A DNA stretch of 64,000 nt from Bacillota bacterium. GTDB taxonomy: Bacteria > Bacillota > Bacilli > Paenibacillales > NBRC-103111. A program made the translations under genes and the position numbers. The stretch lies in NCBI GenBank assembly GCA_023386955.1, contig JAEWIS010000053.1, positions 214,708-278,707 of the forward strand. The letters are read 5' to 3'. The notes beneath the pieces are model-generated. The model had not been told where the DNA came from, ran no database searches, and saw only the letters and a list, made by a program, of their open reading frames with translations. Of this stretch, positions 26,566-36,920 are shown piece after piece. Every line of letters begins with the position of its first letter. Position 1 is the stretch's first letter.

Positions 26566-26816
26566 GAGCCGTCCTGAATGAACCGCCTGCGATGATGCCC
26601 TCCCGATAGAGGAGATTGCATCTGCTGCAGAAAGGCTTATGAGCCGGGAACCGGGCCACCGGATCTGCCATACGCTGCGGAACTCCTTCCCGGCGGACTC
26701 AGCAGTATGCTTGACCCAACCATCGCGTCTCACCATTTTCCATAGTTATCCTCTTCTCAACCGCCAGAGTGGCAAGTCCGGTTATCCGGAAGCCCGCTCA
26801 GGCGGTCTTTTTTTTT
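26529..26816 (+). ncRNA. Candidate Fur-regulated small RNA
   Basis: A transcript from the Fur-boxed promoter would start near 26529 and end at a stem at about 26791-26810 (CCGC, loop TCAG, GCGG within a longer imperfect stem) followed by TCTTTTTTTTT. The roughly 290 bases contain no convincing gene: an 80-codon frame from ATG 26639 overruns the stem, and other frames are short. Known Fur-controlled sRNAs such as FsrA and RyhB have this promoter-terminator layout but are shorter. A remnant of an iron-uptake gene is the alternative. Confidence 0.45.
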
Positions 26817-26828
26817 GTGCGGAATGTC

Positions 26829-26961
26829 TAACGGCAGTGAGAGACCTTATATCGGCGAAAACACCGCCCGCAAAATTGTAACGGCGGCCAGAGACGCTAT
26901 TTGGTTCAAAACGCCCACCGCAAGCTTGATTTTAGCCAAATAACGTCTCCTGCTTCCGTTA
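26829..26961. repeat. Intergenic inverted repeat (TAACGG...GAGACG family)
   Basis: Arms 26879-26910 and 26930-26961 match at about 24 of 32 positions as reverse complements (TAACGG..GC..GAGACG.TATTTGG). A third partial copy, TAACGGCAGTGAGAGAC, is at 26829. It is non-coding and can fold into one large hairpin. The rest of the gap to yidD shows nothing clear. Confidence 0.65.
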
Positions 26962-27178
26962 GGTTTTCCATGCCCTTCTTGAGGGGCATATAGAGGCGCT
27001 CACCGCCGTTAGAATACGCAGCGTACCATTGCCTGATCAAACCCGGGGCTGGAAACCCATGGGTGCAGCGGCCAGGGACTAAAAGCGGGGCTCCGAGACG
27101 GACGGCACCATTTGACGGGCCGCGGCAAAAGGAGCATGATGAAGGAAATGCAATTACCAGATACGGGAGCATGCCTTG

Positions 27179-27409
27179 ATGAAAAAAATTGCCCAAGCCC
27201 CGGTGAAATTTTACCGGAAATTCCTGTCCCCGCTGAAGCCGCCAACCTGCCGGTTTTATCCCACCTGCTCGGAGTACGCCCTGGAGGCTATTGAGATTCA
27301 CGGCGCTGCTAAAGGCACCGTGCTGGCGGCTGTGCGCATCTGCAAGTGCCATCCCTTCCACCCGGGAGGAATCGACCGCGTTCCCCCCAAGGGAAGATGG
27401 AAATCTTGA
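27179..27409 (+). CDS. yidD: Membrane protein insertion efficiency factor YidD
   Basis: 76 residues. The family pattern is plain: [28 protein letters not shown] and [10 protein letters not shown](I)D, with conserved Cys residues. YidD is a small membrane-associated protein that assists YidC/OxaA in inserting proteins into the membrane. GGGAG at 27165-27169 fits the ATG at 27179; a TTG directly before it is also in frame. In many genomes yidD sits beside rnpA-yidC, but here it is isolated between repeat sequence and the metG T-box, as in several Bacillales. Confidence 0.93.
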   Translation: MKKIAQAPVKFYRKFLSPLKPPTCRFYPTCSEYALEAIEIHGAAKGTVLAAVRICKCHPFHPGGIDRVPPKGRWKS

Positions 27410-27477
27410 CAGGGCGCCGCTTTTTCGCTATCCTGAAGGAACATATTGTCAACCCATATGCATTTTTTCTGTGAAGG

Positions 27478-29816
<2,339 letters not shown>

Positions 29817-29845
29817 AAGCGGTCCGTTTGCACATGGTAATTTAT

Positions 29846-29880
29846 GAGCCTGTCTCCCGTTTGGGGGACAGGCTCTTTTT
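29846..29880 (+). terminator. Rho-independent terminator after metG
   Basis: GAGCCTGTCTCCC pairs with GGGGGACAGGCTC around GTTT, followed by TTTTT. Confidence 0.88.
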
Positions 29881-29889
29881 GGGTTCCGG

Positions 29890-29919
29890 GTATAGTCCGC
29901 CGCGTCTAGGAAAAAACTA
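29890..29919 (+). promoter_or_regulatory. Possible sigma-G promoter of the germinant receptor operon
   Basis: GTATA (29890-29894), 18 bases, then AAAACTA (29913-29919), compared with the consensus GNATR and CATNNTA. The match is partial; support comes mainly from position before spore receptor genes, which are known to be transcribed in the forespore by sigma-G. Confidence 0.3.
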
Positions 29920-29946
29920 GCCCCAAAAGAAGAAGGTGGATTTCTT

Positions 29947-30186
29947 ATGAAATACGCGGCAGTCCTGTTCCTGGCAGCCTGGCTGGCAGTGTTTTTTCCC
30001 CGCAAGGATCTGGAAAATGAGAACAAACCGGCAAAAGCCAATGAAAAAGCAGCTTATGCCATTCTGGGTGCTTTGGCTGTTCTATTATGTGTGCTTCAAA
30101 AATGGGAACTATTCCCGGTTCTTGCCCGCTGGATGGATGAAAGCATGATGGAGATTTACCGGTTAACCGGTGGTGGACCCTCATGA
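29947..30186 (+). CDS. Small two-helix membrane protein, possible D subunit of the germinant receptor
   Basis: 79 residues with hydrophobic segments near 3-17 and 37-55, separated by a charged loop (RKDLENENKPAKANEK). AAGGTGG precedes the ATG. Its TGA overlaps the ATG of the GerA-type A subunit (ATGA), so translation is coupled. Germinant receptor operons of Bacillales often carry a small two-helix D protein of 55-80 residues that tunes receptor function. Size, topology and position fit this role, but the sequence itself is too short and variable for a firm family call. Confidence 0.6.
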   Translation: MKYAAVLFLAAWLAVFFPRKDLENENKPAKANEKAAYAILGALAVLLCVLQKWELFPVLARWMDESMMEIYRLTGGGPS

Positions 30187-31721
30187 GAATATGGGGCAAA
30201 CCCCGTCAACCTACCCAAAACCCCAACCGGGTGGAGGATCTGGAATCCTACCCGAAGGGGCAAATCTCAGGAAACCTGGAGGAAACTGTAGTCTTTTTCC
30301 GGGAAAGTCTCGCTTTATGCAGCGATCTGGTGGTGAAGGAGGGAGTTGTCCGGAATGCCGGGGGCGGATTGCTGCGTACGGCGGTCCTGTATATGGACGG
30401 GCTGGCAGACAAGCAGCTGATCCATGAATTCATCACTCAGCCTATGCTTCAGAATCCCTTGCCGGACGAGGAAGAGGGGATTGGCAGGCTGGAGCAGCTG
30501 ATATCGGCCACTAATATCCGCCGGGAGAAGGACCGGGCCAAGCTGATGCAATCCCTGCTGTACAGCAGTACGCTGGTTTTCCTGGAGGGAGAAGCAGAGG
30601 GTCTCACCATATCCACGGAGGGCTGGGAGCACCGCTTCATCAAGGAGCCCATCACGGAGGTATCCATCCGCGGACCGCAGGAGGCGTTTAACGAGGTGCT
30701 CCGGGCTAATACGGCTCTCATCAGAAGGCGGATCAAGGACCCGCGGCTGGCGGTGGAGGCACTGCAGATCGGTACCAGGAGCCTTACGGATACGGCGATC
30801 CTGTATTTGCAGGATGTGGCCAACCCGGCTCTGGTCAAGGAAGTGCGGCGGCGTCTGCAGGAAATTGTGGTGGATGGCATTCAGGACAGCGGACAGCTGG
30901 AGGAATATTTGGAGGATAACCCCTTGTCGCCATTCCCCCAAGTTTTTAACTCGGAGCGGGTGGACCGGACAGTCGCCTCCATTCTGGAGGGCAAGGTGGC
31001 GGTCATTGTGGACGGGTCTCCTTATGCTCTCTCCATGCCGGCTACCTTCGCCAACTTTCTGTATGCCTCCGAGGATTATTACAGTAAATTTATGGCGGCC
31101 ACCTTCATCCGGTGGTTCCGGGGACTGGCTTTTTTTATAGCCCTGTTTCTGCCCTCCCTTTACATTGCGCTGATCACTTATCACCAGGAGATGCTGCCTA
31201 CGCCTCTTATGCTCTCCAGCGCTGCCAACCGGACAGGGGTGCCGTTTCCGGCTTTTTTCGAGGCGTTGCTGATGGAGGTCAGCATTGAGCTGCTGCGTGA
31301 GGCCAGCCTGCGCCTTCCCGGCACCATGGGGCAAACCATCGGCATTGTGGGTGCGCTGGTTATTGGCCAATCGGCCGTGCAGGCAGGTTTTGTCGGCCCG
31401 GTGCTGACCATCATCGTGTCCTTTACGGCTATCGGCTCCTTCGTGATTCCCAGCTACAATACGTCCATCACCATCCGGATGCTCCGGTTCCCCATTATGT
31501 TTCTGGCGGCTACGATGGGCATCTTCGGGATTATTTTCGGAGGGGCGGCCATTTTACTGCATTTGATCAGTTTAAGGCCCTTCGGCGTGGGGTATCTGGA
31601 GCCCTTCCAGGCATCCCACTGGGAGAGGATCGACGATTCCATTGTTGTCCGCAAGCCCACATATCTGATGAAGCTGCGCCAGCGTTACTTGAAGCCGCAG
31701 CAGTTGAAACGGCGAAAATGA
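30183..31721 (+). CDS. Spore germinant receptor A subunit (GerA family)
   Basis: 512 residues. A soluble N-terminal region of about 290 residues (SLALCSDLVVKEG, DPRLAVEALQIGTRSLTDTAILYL) is followed by several membrane segments and the conserved stretch AANRTGVPFPAFFEALLMEVSIELLREASLRLPGTMGQTIGIVGALVIGQSAV, which identifies GerAA/GerKA proteins. It resides in the inner membrane of the spore and, with the B and C subunits, responds to nutrients to start germination. ATG at 30183 overlaps the previous stop. The gene is followed after 28 bases by the B subunit. Which germinant is sensed cannot be read from the sequence. Confidence 0.95.
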   Translation: MRIWGKPRQPTQNPNRVEDLESYPKGQISGNLEETVVFFRESLALCSDLVVKEGVVRNAGGGLLRTAVLYMDGLADKQLIHEFITQPMLQNPLPDEEEGIGRLEQLISATNIRREKDRAKLMQSLLYSSTLVFLEGEAEGLTISTEGWEHRFIKEPITEVSIRGPQEAFNEVLRANTALIRRRIKDPRLAVEALQIGTRSLTDTAILYLQDVANPALVKEVRRRLQEIVVDGIQDSGQLEEYLEDNPLSPFPQVFNSERVDRTVASILEGKVAVIVDGSPYALSMPATFANFLYASEDYYSKFMAATFIRWFRGLAFFIALFLPSLYIALITYHQEMLPTPLMLSSAANRTGVPFPAFFEALLMEVSIELLREASLRLPGTMGQTIGIVGALVIGQSAVQAGFVGPVLTIIVSFTAIGSFVIPSYNTSITIRMLRFPIMFLAATMGIFGIIFGGAAILLHLISLRPFGVGYLEPFQASHWERIDDSIVVRKPTYLMKLRQRYLKPQQLKRRK

Positions 31722-31749
31722 CCAAGCAGGGAAAGGAGGGGGCAGGGGG

Positions 31750-32847
31750 ATGGAAAAAAGCAAAATCACCCAATATCAGCTTATGTTCGTCTCCGGTTTC
31801 TATATATTCGGAACCATGTTCATTACCCTGCCCCGGTCCCTGACAGCTCTTACCGAGCATACGGGCTGGCTGTGCATATTCCTGGCCACGGCGTTGTCTG
31901 CTGGATATGCCTGGCTTCTGACCCGCCTGCTGAAGCGGATTGGGGATCAAGGCTTTATCACCTACGTGATCAGCATGATGGGACGTTGGTTGGGCCTGCC
32001 CTTTACTCTGTTGTTCCTGCTTGTGCCCACTCTCTTTTATTCCTCTTATGTGATGCGCCTGGTGGGGGAGCTGTTCGAAACGCTGGTGATCCCGGAGACA
32101 CCGCTGGGAATTATGCTGGCGATGTTTCTCACGCTCCGCTACTGGAATGTGAGAGGGGGCCTGCGTTCCATAGGCACCTTCGCGGAGGTGCTGTTTCCCA
32201 TAATCATGCTGATTCTGTTAATCATGCTGCTTCTGTCTGCCGGACATGTGGAGACCAGTCGGATCCTGCCTCTTTACGACACCGACTTGGCGGGGCTTTA
32301 TAAGGGCACGATGTCCGTGCTGGCCATCTTTATGGAAATCGGCATCCTGCTGTATGCATCCCGGGGCATCGAGCAGCCGGAAAAGACAACCGGTTCCCTG
32401 GTGAAGGTGAATGTAGTGGTGGGTATCCTGTTTTTATTAACCTACTGGCTTTGTCTTGGAACCTTCGGTACGGCTTATGTGAAGCGTCTGGCATTTCCTA
32501 CGGTAGAGATGGTCCGCAACATCAGCTTTGTCCATTTTTTTGAGCATGTGGAAATTATCTTTCTCACCATGTGGGTGATGATGAATATGGTGAAGGGCGC
32601 CTTGACCTTCTATGCGTGCGCCGCGGGTTTCCAAGGCTGGTTCGGCTTAAGCAGCTACAGGCGGCTCTTGTTTCCTCTGGCGGTGATCATTTATTATCTG
32701 GCGTCCATACCGCAGAATTTGGTTCAGGCCGTATTCCACATCGATCAGATCAAAGGGCACCTGTATCCGTATGCGGGTTTGTTGTTTCTCCTGCTTATGG
32801 AGCTGCTGGCCTGGAGAAAGGCCAAAAAAGGGGGGACGGACCAGTGA
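31750..32847 (+). CDS. Spore germinant receptor B subunit (GerAB/GerKB, APC-type permease fold)
   Basis: 365 residues with about ten membrane helices. The start KITQYQLMFVSGFYIFGTMFITLPR and the later DTDLAGLYKGTMSVLAIFMEIGILLYASRGIE are typical for the B subunit, a relative of amino acid permeases that carries the germinant-binding pocket. GGAGGGGGCAGGGGG precedes the ATG. Its stop overlaps the GTG of the C subunit (GTGA), so the two are translationally coupled. It belongs to the four-gene receptor operon 29947-34052. Confidence 0.95.
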   Translation: MEKSKITQYQLMFVSGFYIFGTMFITLPRSLTALTEHTGWLCIFLATALSAGYAWLLTRLLKRIGDQGFITYVISMMGRWLGLPFTLLFLLVPTLFYSSYVMRLVGELFETLVIPETPLGIMLAMFLTLRYWNVRGGLRSIGTFAEVLFPIIMLILLIMLLLSAGHVETSRILPLYDTDLAGLYKGTMSVLAIFMEIGILLYASRGIEQPEKTTGSLVKVNVVVGILFLLTYWLCLGTFGTAYVKRLAFPTVEMVRNISFVHFFEHVEIIFLTMWVMMNMVKGALTFYACAAGFQGWFGLSSYRRLLFPLAVIIYYLASIPQNLVQAVFHIDQIKGHLYPYAGLLFLLLMELLAWRKAKKGGTDQ

Positions 32848-34052
32848 AAGCCGCCTATTTATGCCTCCCGTTCCTGCTGATGCTGGTTTTGTCCGGCTGC
32901 TGGAGCGCCAAGGAAGCCAATGAAATCGACTATGTGCTGGGGGTAGGGGTGGACAAGGCGGATAACGGGGACATTATCCTGACCATCCAGTCGCCCGATC
33001 TTTCCGCACTGAAGGCGGAAAAAGCCAGCAGCGGCGATAAGTTTAAATCCATCAGCGCCCGTGGCTCCACCACCTTCGAAGCCCTGCGGAACTATATCAA
33101 TGTCGGGGGACAAAAGCTGTTCTGGGGCCACATTCAAATATGCATCATCGGGGAACATGCGGCGCGGGATGGGGTAGAGGATTTTTTGGATTTTTTCAGC
33201 TCGGATCCGGAGCTCCGCGGTACGTCAATGATTTCCGTTGTGAAGGGCAAGGCCAAGGATGTAATGGAGGCGCGGGTCAGTCTTACCCCGATTCCATCCG
33301 ACTATCTGTCCAATCTGCTGACCAATGCTACCGTCAACGGGAAAGCCCCTAAGGTGCAACTGGTGGATTTTAACCGGATGCTGACAGAACCTATTGGCAG
33401 CCAGCCCTATCTTCCTCTGATGGAGCTGATGAGCCAGTCGGAATATGACAAGCGCATTGCCAAGCTGAACACCACCTCCTCCAAGGGACCCGGCCAGTCC
33501 CCGGTCATTTATACAGGCGGCACAGCGGTATTCCGTGGAACAAAGCTGAAGGGCTTCCTCGACGAAAAGGAGACCCGGGGCCTGATGTGGACCAAGCAAT
33601 TTATGAAAAGTGCGTTGATCGCGGTTAAAACTGATGATGGCGGATTAGCTTCCCTGGAGCTGATCGGCGGGGTCAGAAATAAGGTTTCGGTAAAAATGGA
33701 AGGGGATACCGCTGCCATCAAATTGACCATCCATGCTAACCTCAATATCGGGGACCGCAGCGGAAGCAGGAATCTGGCCGAGGTGAAGGAGCTGAAGAAG
33801 CTGGAGGAAGGCTTTAACGCCTTGGTCAAGAAGGAGGTGGAGATGGCCTTCGACAAGGCGGCCCGGAAATTCCACAGCGACATCTTCTCCTTCGGCAATG
33901 CCTTAAACGATAAAAATCCAAAAGTATGGAACCGGGTGGAAGAGCGGTGGGAGGATGAAATTCTGCCCAATGCCAAGCTGGATATAGAGGTGAAGGGTAC
34001 GATCCGGCGAACCTCCAGGACCTTGTATACACCATGGGCGGAAGAAAAGTAA
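32844..34052 (+). CDS. Spore germinant receptor C subunit lipoprotein (GerAC/GerKC)
   Basis: 402 residues. A signal peptide ends in the lipobox VLSGC (acylated Cys near residue 19), followed by WSAKEANEIDYVLGVGVDK, the usual opening of GerAC-family proteins, and the C-terminal domain with EWxxEILPNAKLDIEVKGTIRRT-like sequence (VEERWEDEILPN). GTG at 32844 is chosen because the signal peptide starts there and GGGGGA lies before it; the frame is open far upstream but without a signal peptide. It sits on the outer face of the spore inner membrane. Last gene of the receptor operon. Confidence 0.94.
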   Translation: MKAAYLCLPFLLMLVLSGCWSAKEANEIDYVLGVGVDKADNGDIILTIQSPDLSALKAEKASSGDKFKSISARGSTTFEALRNYINVGGQKLFWGHIQICIIGEHAARDGVEDFLDFFSSDPELRGTSMISVVKGKAKDVMEARVSLTPIPSDYLSNLLTNATVNGKAPKVQLVDFNRMLTEPIGSQPYLPLMELMSQSEYDKRIAKLNTTSSKGPGQSPVIYTGGTAVFRGTKLKGFLDEKETRGLMWTKQFMKSALIAVKTDDGGLASLELIGGVRNKVSVKMEGDTAAIKLTIHANLNIGDRSGSRNLAEVKELKKLEEGFNALVKKEVEMAFDKAARKFHSDIFSFGNALNDKNPKVWNRVEERWEDEILPNAKLDIEVKGTIRRTSRTLYTPWAEEK

Positions 34053-34069
34053 GGCCTAACAAACGCAAA

Positions 34070-34141
34070 GGGAGCAACCCGGCAGTGATCCCGCATGGGG
34101 CCAGAACGGCCTAGGCAACGGACCTCCGCAGGTTTGCTCCC
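34070..34141 (+). terminator. Long stem-loop after the germinant receptor operon
   Basis: GGGAGCAACCC (34070-34080) pairs with GGTTTGCTCCC (34131-34141, one mismatch), followed by GGTTTTATG. The 50-base loop holds a second stem (GGCC, AGAAC, GGCC). It may be a terminator with a branched loop; a structured leader for the zinc operon is less likely since the promoter at 34174 lies after it. Confidence 0.5.
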
Positions 34142-34173
34142 GGTTTTATGTGGAGAAGATTTGCGAATCATGG

Positions 34174-34231
34174 TTGACAAACCGGGTGCGATAATCCTAT
34201 AATCATCCCTGTTAATAAAAATTACGATTAA
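34174..34231 (+). promoter_or_regulatory. Promoter of the zinc importer with a Zur-like half site
   Basis: TTGACA (34174-34179), 18 bases, TATAAT (34198-34203). ATTACGATTAA at 34221-34231 matches one half of the Bacillus Zur box (AAATCGTAAT N ATTACGATTT); the other half is not conserved. Control by Zur or another zinc repressor is plausible but not proven. Confidence 0.55.
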
Positions 34232-34257
34232 GATAGTGATCGGGAGGATATGGACTC

Positions 34258-35241
34258 ATGAGCATACGTTTGAGCATACGTTCTAAATGGGCAGGAGCCA
34301 TGGCGCTTACCTTGGGAATCGCCATTTTGGCAGGGGGCTGCGGTAATAACTCCGGTATTGTGCTTTCCGAAGACAAAACCAATGTGGTGGCCAGCTTTTA
34401 TCCGCTGTATGATTTCGCATCCAAAATCGGAGGGGATCGCATTCACGCTGTCAGCGCCGTTCCCGCCGGAGTGGAGCCCCATGACTGGGAGCCGAAAACC
34501 AGGGACATCAGCCAGATTCTGAAGGCCGATGTGTTCGCCTATCAGGGCGCAGGGCTGGAGGGCTGGGTGGATGAGATGCTTAAGAGCCGCAAGGACAAGA
34601 GCAGCCTGATAACAGTGGAGGCCAGTGCCGGGCTTGACCTGATCAAAGCGGAGGAGCATGAGGAAGAAGGCCATGAGGATGAGCACGGCCACGAAGGTGA
34701 GGAAGGCCATGACCACGGAGATTTCGATCCCCATGCCTGGCTGAGTCCGATGAACGCCAAAAAAATGGCGGAGGCCGTCAAGAACGGACTGGTGGAGGCT
34801 GATTCCGCCAATAAAGCCGAATACGAAGCCAACTTTACCAAACTCTCCGCGTCCTTCGACGAGCTGGACCGCAAGTACCGGGAAACCCTGGGCAAGCTGC
34901 CCAAAAAGGATATTGTCGTCTCCCACCAGGCCTTTGCATACCTCTGCAGGGATTACGGACTGAATCAAGTGGCGATAATGGGATTAACTCCTGACTCCGA
35001 ACCGACTGCCCAGGATATGAAGAAAATCAATAATTTCGTCAAGGAGCATCAGGTGAAATACATCTTCTTCGAGGAACTGGTGTCGGATAAGCTGGCCAAA
35101 ACCCTGGCCAATGATCTGAAAATCGAGACCCTGGTGCTCAACCCGCTGGAAGGACTGACAGATGCCCAATTGAAGGCCGGGGAAGATTATTTCTCCATCA
35201 TGGAAAAGAATTTGCAAAACCTAGTAAAAGCCTTACAATAA
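34258..35241 (+). CDS. znuA: Zinc-binding lipoprotein of ABC importer (ZnuA/AdcA type)
   Basis: 327 residues. A signal peptide with lipobox LAGGC (Cys28) precedes TNVVASFYPLYDFASKIGGDRI and VPAGVEPHDWEPKTRDI, the cluster A-1 metal-binding opening with its His. An acidic His-rich loop (HEEEGHEDEHGHEGEEGHDH, near 128-150) and FDPHAWLSP follow; such loops mark zinc rather than manganese binders. VVSHQAFAYLCRDYGL supplies a third His. It captures Zn(II) outside the membrane for the permease at 36078. GGGAGG precedes the ATG. It is the first gene of a three-gene operon. Confidence 0.93.
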   Translation: MSIRLSIRSKWAGAMALTLGIAILAGGCGNNSGIVLSEDKTNVVASFYPLYDFASKIGGDRIHAVSAVPAGVEPHDWEPKTRDISQILKADVFAYQGAGLEGWVDEMLKSRKDKSSLITVEASAGLDLIKAEEHEEEGHEDEHGHEGEEGHDHGDFDPHAWLSPMNAKKMAEAVKNGLVEADSANKAEYEANFTKLSASFDELDRKYRETLGKLPKKDIVVSHQAFAYLCRDYGLNQVAIMGLTPDSEPTAQDMKKINNFVKEHQVKYIFFEELVSDKLAKTLANDLKIETLVLNPLEGLTDAQLKAGEDYFSIMEKNLQNLVKALQ

Positions 35242-35279
35242 TATCATTAACTAAGGCTGTTTAGAGAGAAGGCTAGTAC

Positions 35280-36068
35280 ATGAACAACACAGCTCAGCCC
35301 CAAGCCCATTGCCATGAACCCGTGGTGACGCTTGCGGGTGTTTCCTTTTCTTATGAGGGCAAGCAGGTTATCCGGGATCTGAACTTTAATGTGCTGCAGC
35401 GGGACTTCGTGGGCCTGGCCGGCTCCAACGGCGCGGGCAAAACCACCCTTCTGAGGATCATTGTCGGGCTTCTGAAGCCGGAGCAGGGGGAGGTTCGGCT
35501 TTTCGGAGAGCCCTATTCCTCCTTCCGCGGCTGGAACCGGATCGGTTATGTACCCCAGAAGAATGCCTTTAATCCCTTATTTCCGGCGACGGTGCGTGAG
35601 GTGGTGTTATCCGGGCTGTACGGGCGCAACAAGCTGTTCAAGCGCTTAACAGCGGCGGATACCCGCAAGTGCGAGGATGCCCTGGAAATCATGAACATTG
35701 CCGATTTGGCCGACCGGCGGATCGGACAGCTGTCCGGCGGCCAGCAGCAGCGGGCGTTTTTGGCCCGGGCGCTAATCAACAATCCGGAGCTGCTGATTCT
35801 CGATGAACCGACTGCAGGAATCGATGCGGAGACGCAGGAGGGCTTTTTTGAGCTGATCCGCCATATGCACCAGCATCATGCCATTACCTTCCTGATGGTG
35901 TCCCATGACATTGACATGCTGGAGGATTATATGGGAGGGGGGCCGGAACAGGTCTGCGGCAAGCTGAAATTCTATGTCCGCCATACCCATGAGCCGCAGA
36001 ACTGCTCGGAGACCCGGCTACATGTTTCCGGCGGGACCAAACGCGAAAAAATTGAAGTAAGGGGATAA
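35280..36068 (+). CDS. znuC: Zinc ABC importer ATPase (ZnuC type)
   Basis: 262 residues. Walker A GSNGAGKTT, signature LSGGQQQR, Walker B LLILDEPT and switch His in SHDID are all present, so it is an active ABC ATPase. The C-terminal tail (FYVRHTHEPQNCSETRLHV) is rich in His and Cys and may sense metal, as suggested for some ZnuC proteins. It drives metal uptake with the permease encoded 10 bases later. It is the only ABC ATPase gene in the window, so the sugar importers here must use another one. Confidence 0.94.
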   Translation: MNNTAQPQAHCHEPVVTLAGVSFSYEGKQVIRDLNFNVLQRDFVGLAGSNGAGKTTLLRIIVGLLKPEQGEVRLFGEPYSSFRGWNRIGYVPQKNAFNPLFPATVREVVLSGLYGRNKLFKRLTAADTRKCEDALEIMNIADLADRRIGQLSGGQQQRAFLARALINNPELLILDEPTAGIDAETQEGFFELIRHMHQHHAITFLMVSHDIDMLEDYMGGGPEQVCGKLKFYVRHTHEPQNCSETRLHVSGGTKREKIEVRG

Positions 36069-36077
36069 ACAAAAACG

Positions 36078-36884
36078 GTGGATATTTTCTCGGAAATCTT
36101 TTTTCAACGGGCCCTGCTGGGCGGATTATTTATCGGCATAACAGCCCCCCTCCTGGGCATATTCCTGGTATTAAGGCGTTTGTCCATGATTGGGGACACC
36201 CTCTCCCACGTATCCATCGCGGGTGTGGCGTTGGGTTTTCTGATCCATGTATACCCGGTGGCCATGGGCCTCGTTTTTGCATTATTGGCCTCCTTTGCCA
36301 TTGAGAAGCTGCGGCGGACCTATAAGACCTACGCGGAGCTCTCTATTGCCATCATCATGTCCGGCGGGGCGGCTTTGGCTGCATTTCTTTTTACCATGGG
36401 CCGGAACTTCAATGTGAATGTAACCAGCTACATGTTCGGCAGCATCCTGACGCTGGATAACAAGGATTTGTGGCTGATTGCCGGGGTTACAGTTTTGGTC
36501 GTGGTGTTTATGGTGATGAACCACAAGGAAGTATTCCTGCTGGCCTTTGATGAGGATGCCGCGGGAATCAGCGGTCTGCCTGTCCGCTTGTACAACATTG
36601 TTATTACCATGCTGACCGCACTGGTCATCAGCGTAGCCATCAAGATTGTAGGCGCTCTCCTGGTATCGGCGCTTCTGACCATTCCGGTTGCCTGCAGCCT
36701 GCTGGTAGCCAAAAGCTTCCGCAGCGCCGTATGGACGGCCTTATTGTATTCGGAGGTTGGGGTGCTGGGGGGATTAAGCCTTGCCGGCGTAGGCAACTAT
36801 GCTCCGGGCGCATCCATTGTGCTGCTGCTCATTGCTATGCTTATGGGTACACTTCTGGTCCGTAAGGGGTTTAAAACTGCTTAA
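36078..36884 (+). CDS. znuB: Zinc ABC importer permease (ZnuB type)
   Basis: 268 residues with about eight membrane helices. FFQRALLGGLFIGITAPLLGIFLVLRRLSMIGDTLSHVSIAGVALG is characteristic of the ABC-3 family of metal permeases. The start is GTG at 36078; AAGGGGA lies about 14 bases upstream at the end of the ATPase gene, a rather long gap. It should form a homodimeric channel for Zn(II). It ends the zinc operon; ccdA starts 37 bases later and may be co-transcribed. Confidence 0.93.
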   Translation: MDIFSEIFFQRALLGGLFIGITAPLLGIFLVLRRLSMIGDTLSHVSIAGVALGFLIHVYPVAMGLVFALLASFAIEKLRRTYKTYAELSIAIIMSGGAALAAFLFTMGRNFNVNVTSYMFGSILTLDNKDLWLIAGVTVLVVVFMVMNHKEVFLLAFDEDAAGISGLPVRLYNIVITMLTALVISVAIKIVGALLVSALLTIPVACSLLVAKSFRSAVWTALLYSEVGVLGGLSLAGVGNYAPGASIVLLLIAMLMGTLLVRKGFKTA

Positions 36885-36920
36885 TGCCGCGGGAGTGGAT
36901 ACAAAAGGAGGGGAAAACCG

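Noticed and set aside
26639..26881. 80-codon frame after the Fur-controlled promoter
   Set aside because: Composition looks random, the ribosome site is poor, and the frame runs through the terminator stem.
27136..27294. Frame starting at ATG 27136/27139 after AAAAGGAG, overlapping yidD
   Set aside because: The ribosome site is good, but the peptide ([17 protein letters not shown]...) overlaps yidD in another frame, shows no family features, and yidD has its own ribosome site.
34205..34235. Complete Zur box before znuA
   Set aside because: Only one half (ATTACGATTAA) fits; the left half does not, so only a half site is reported.
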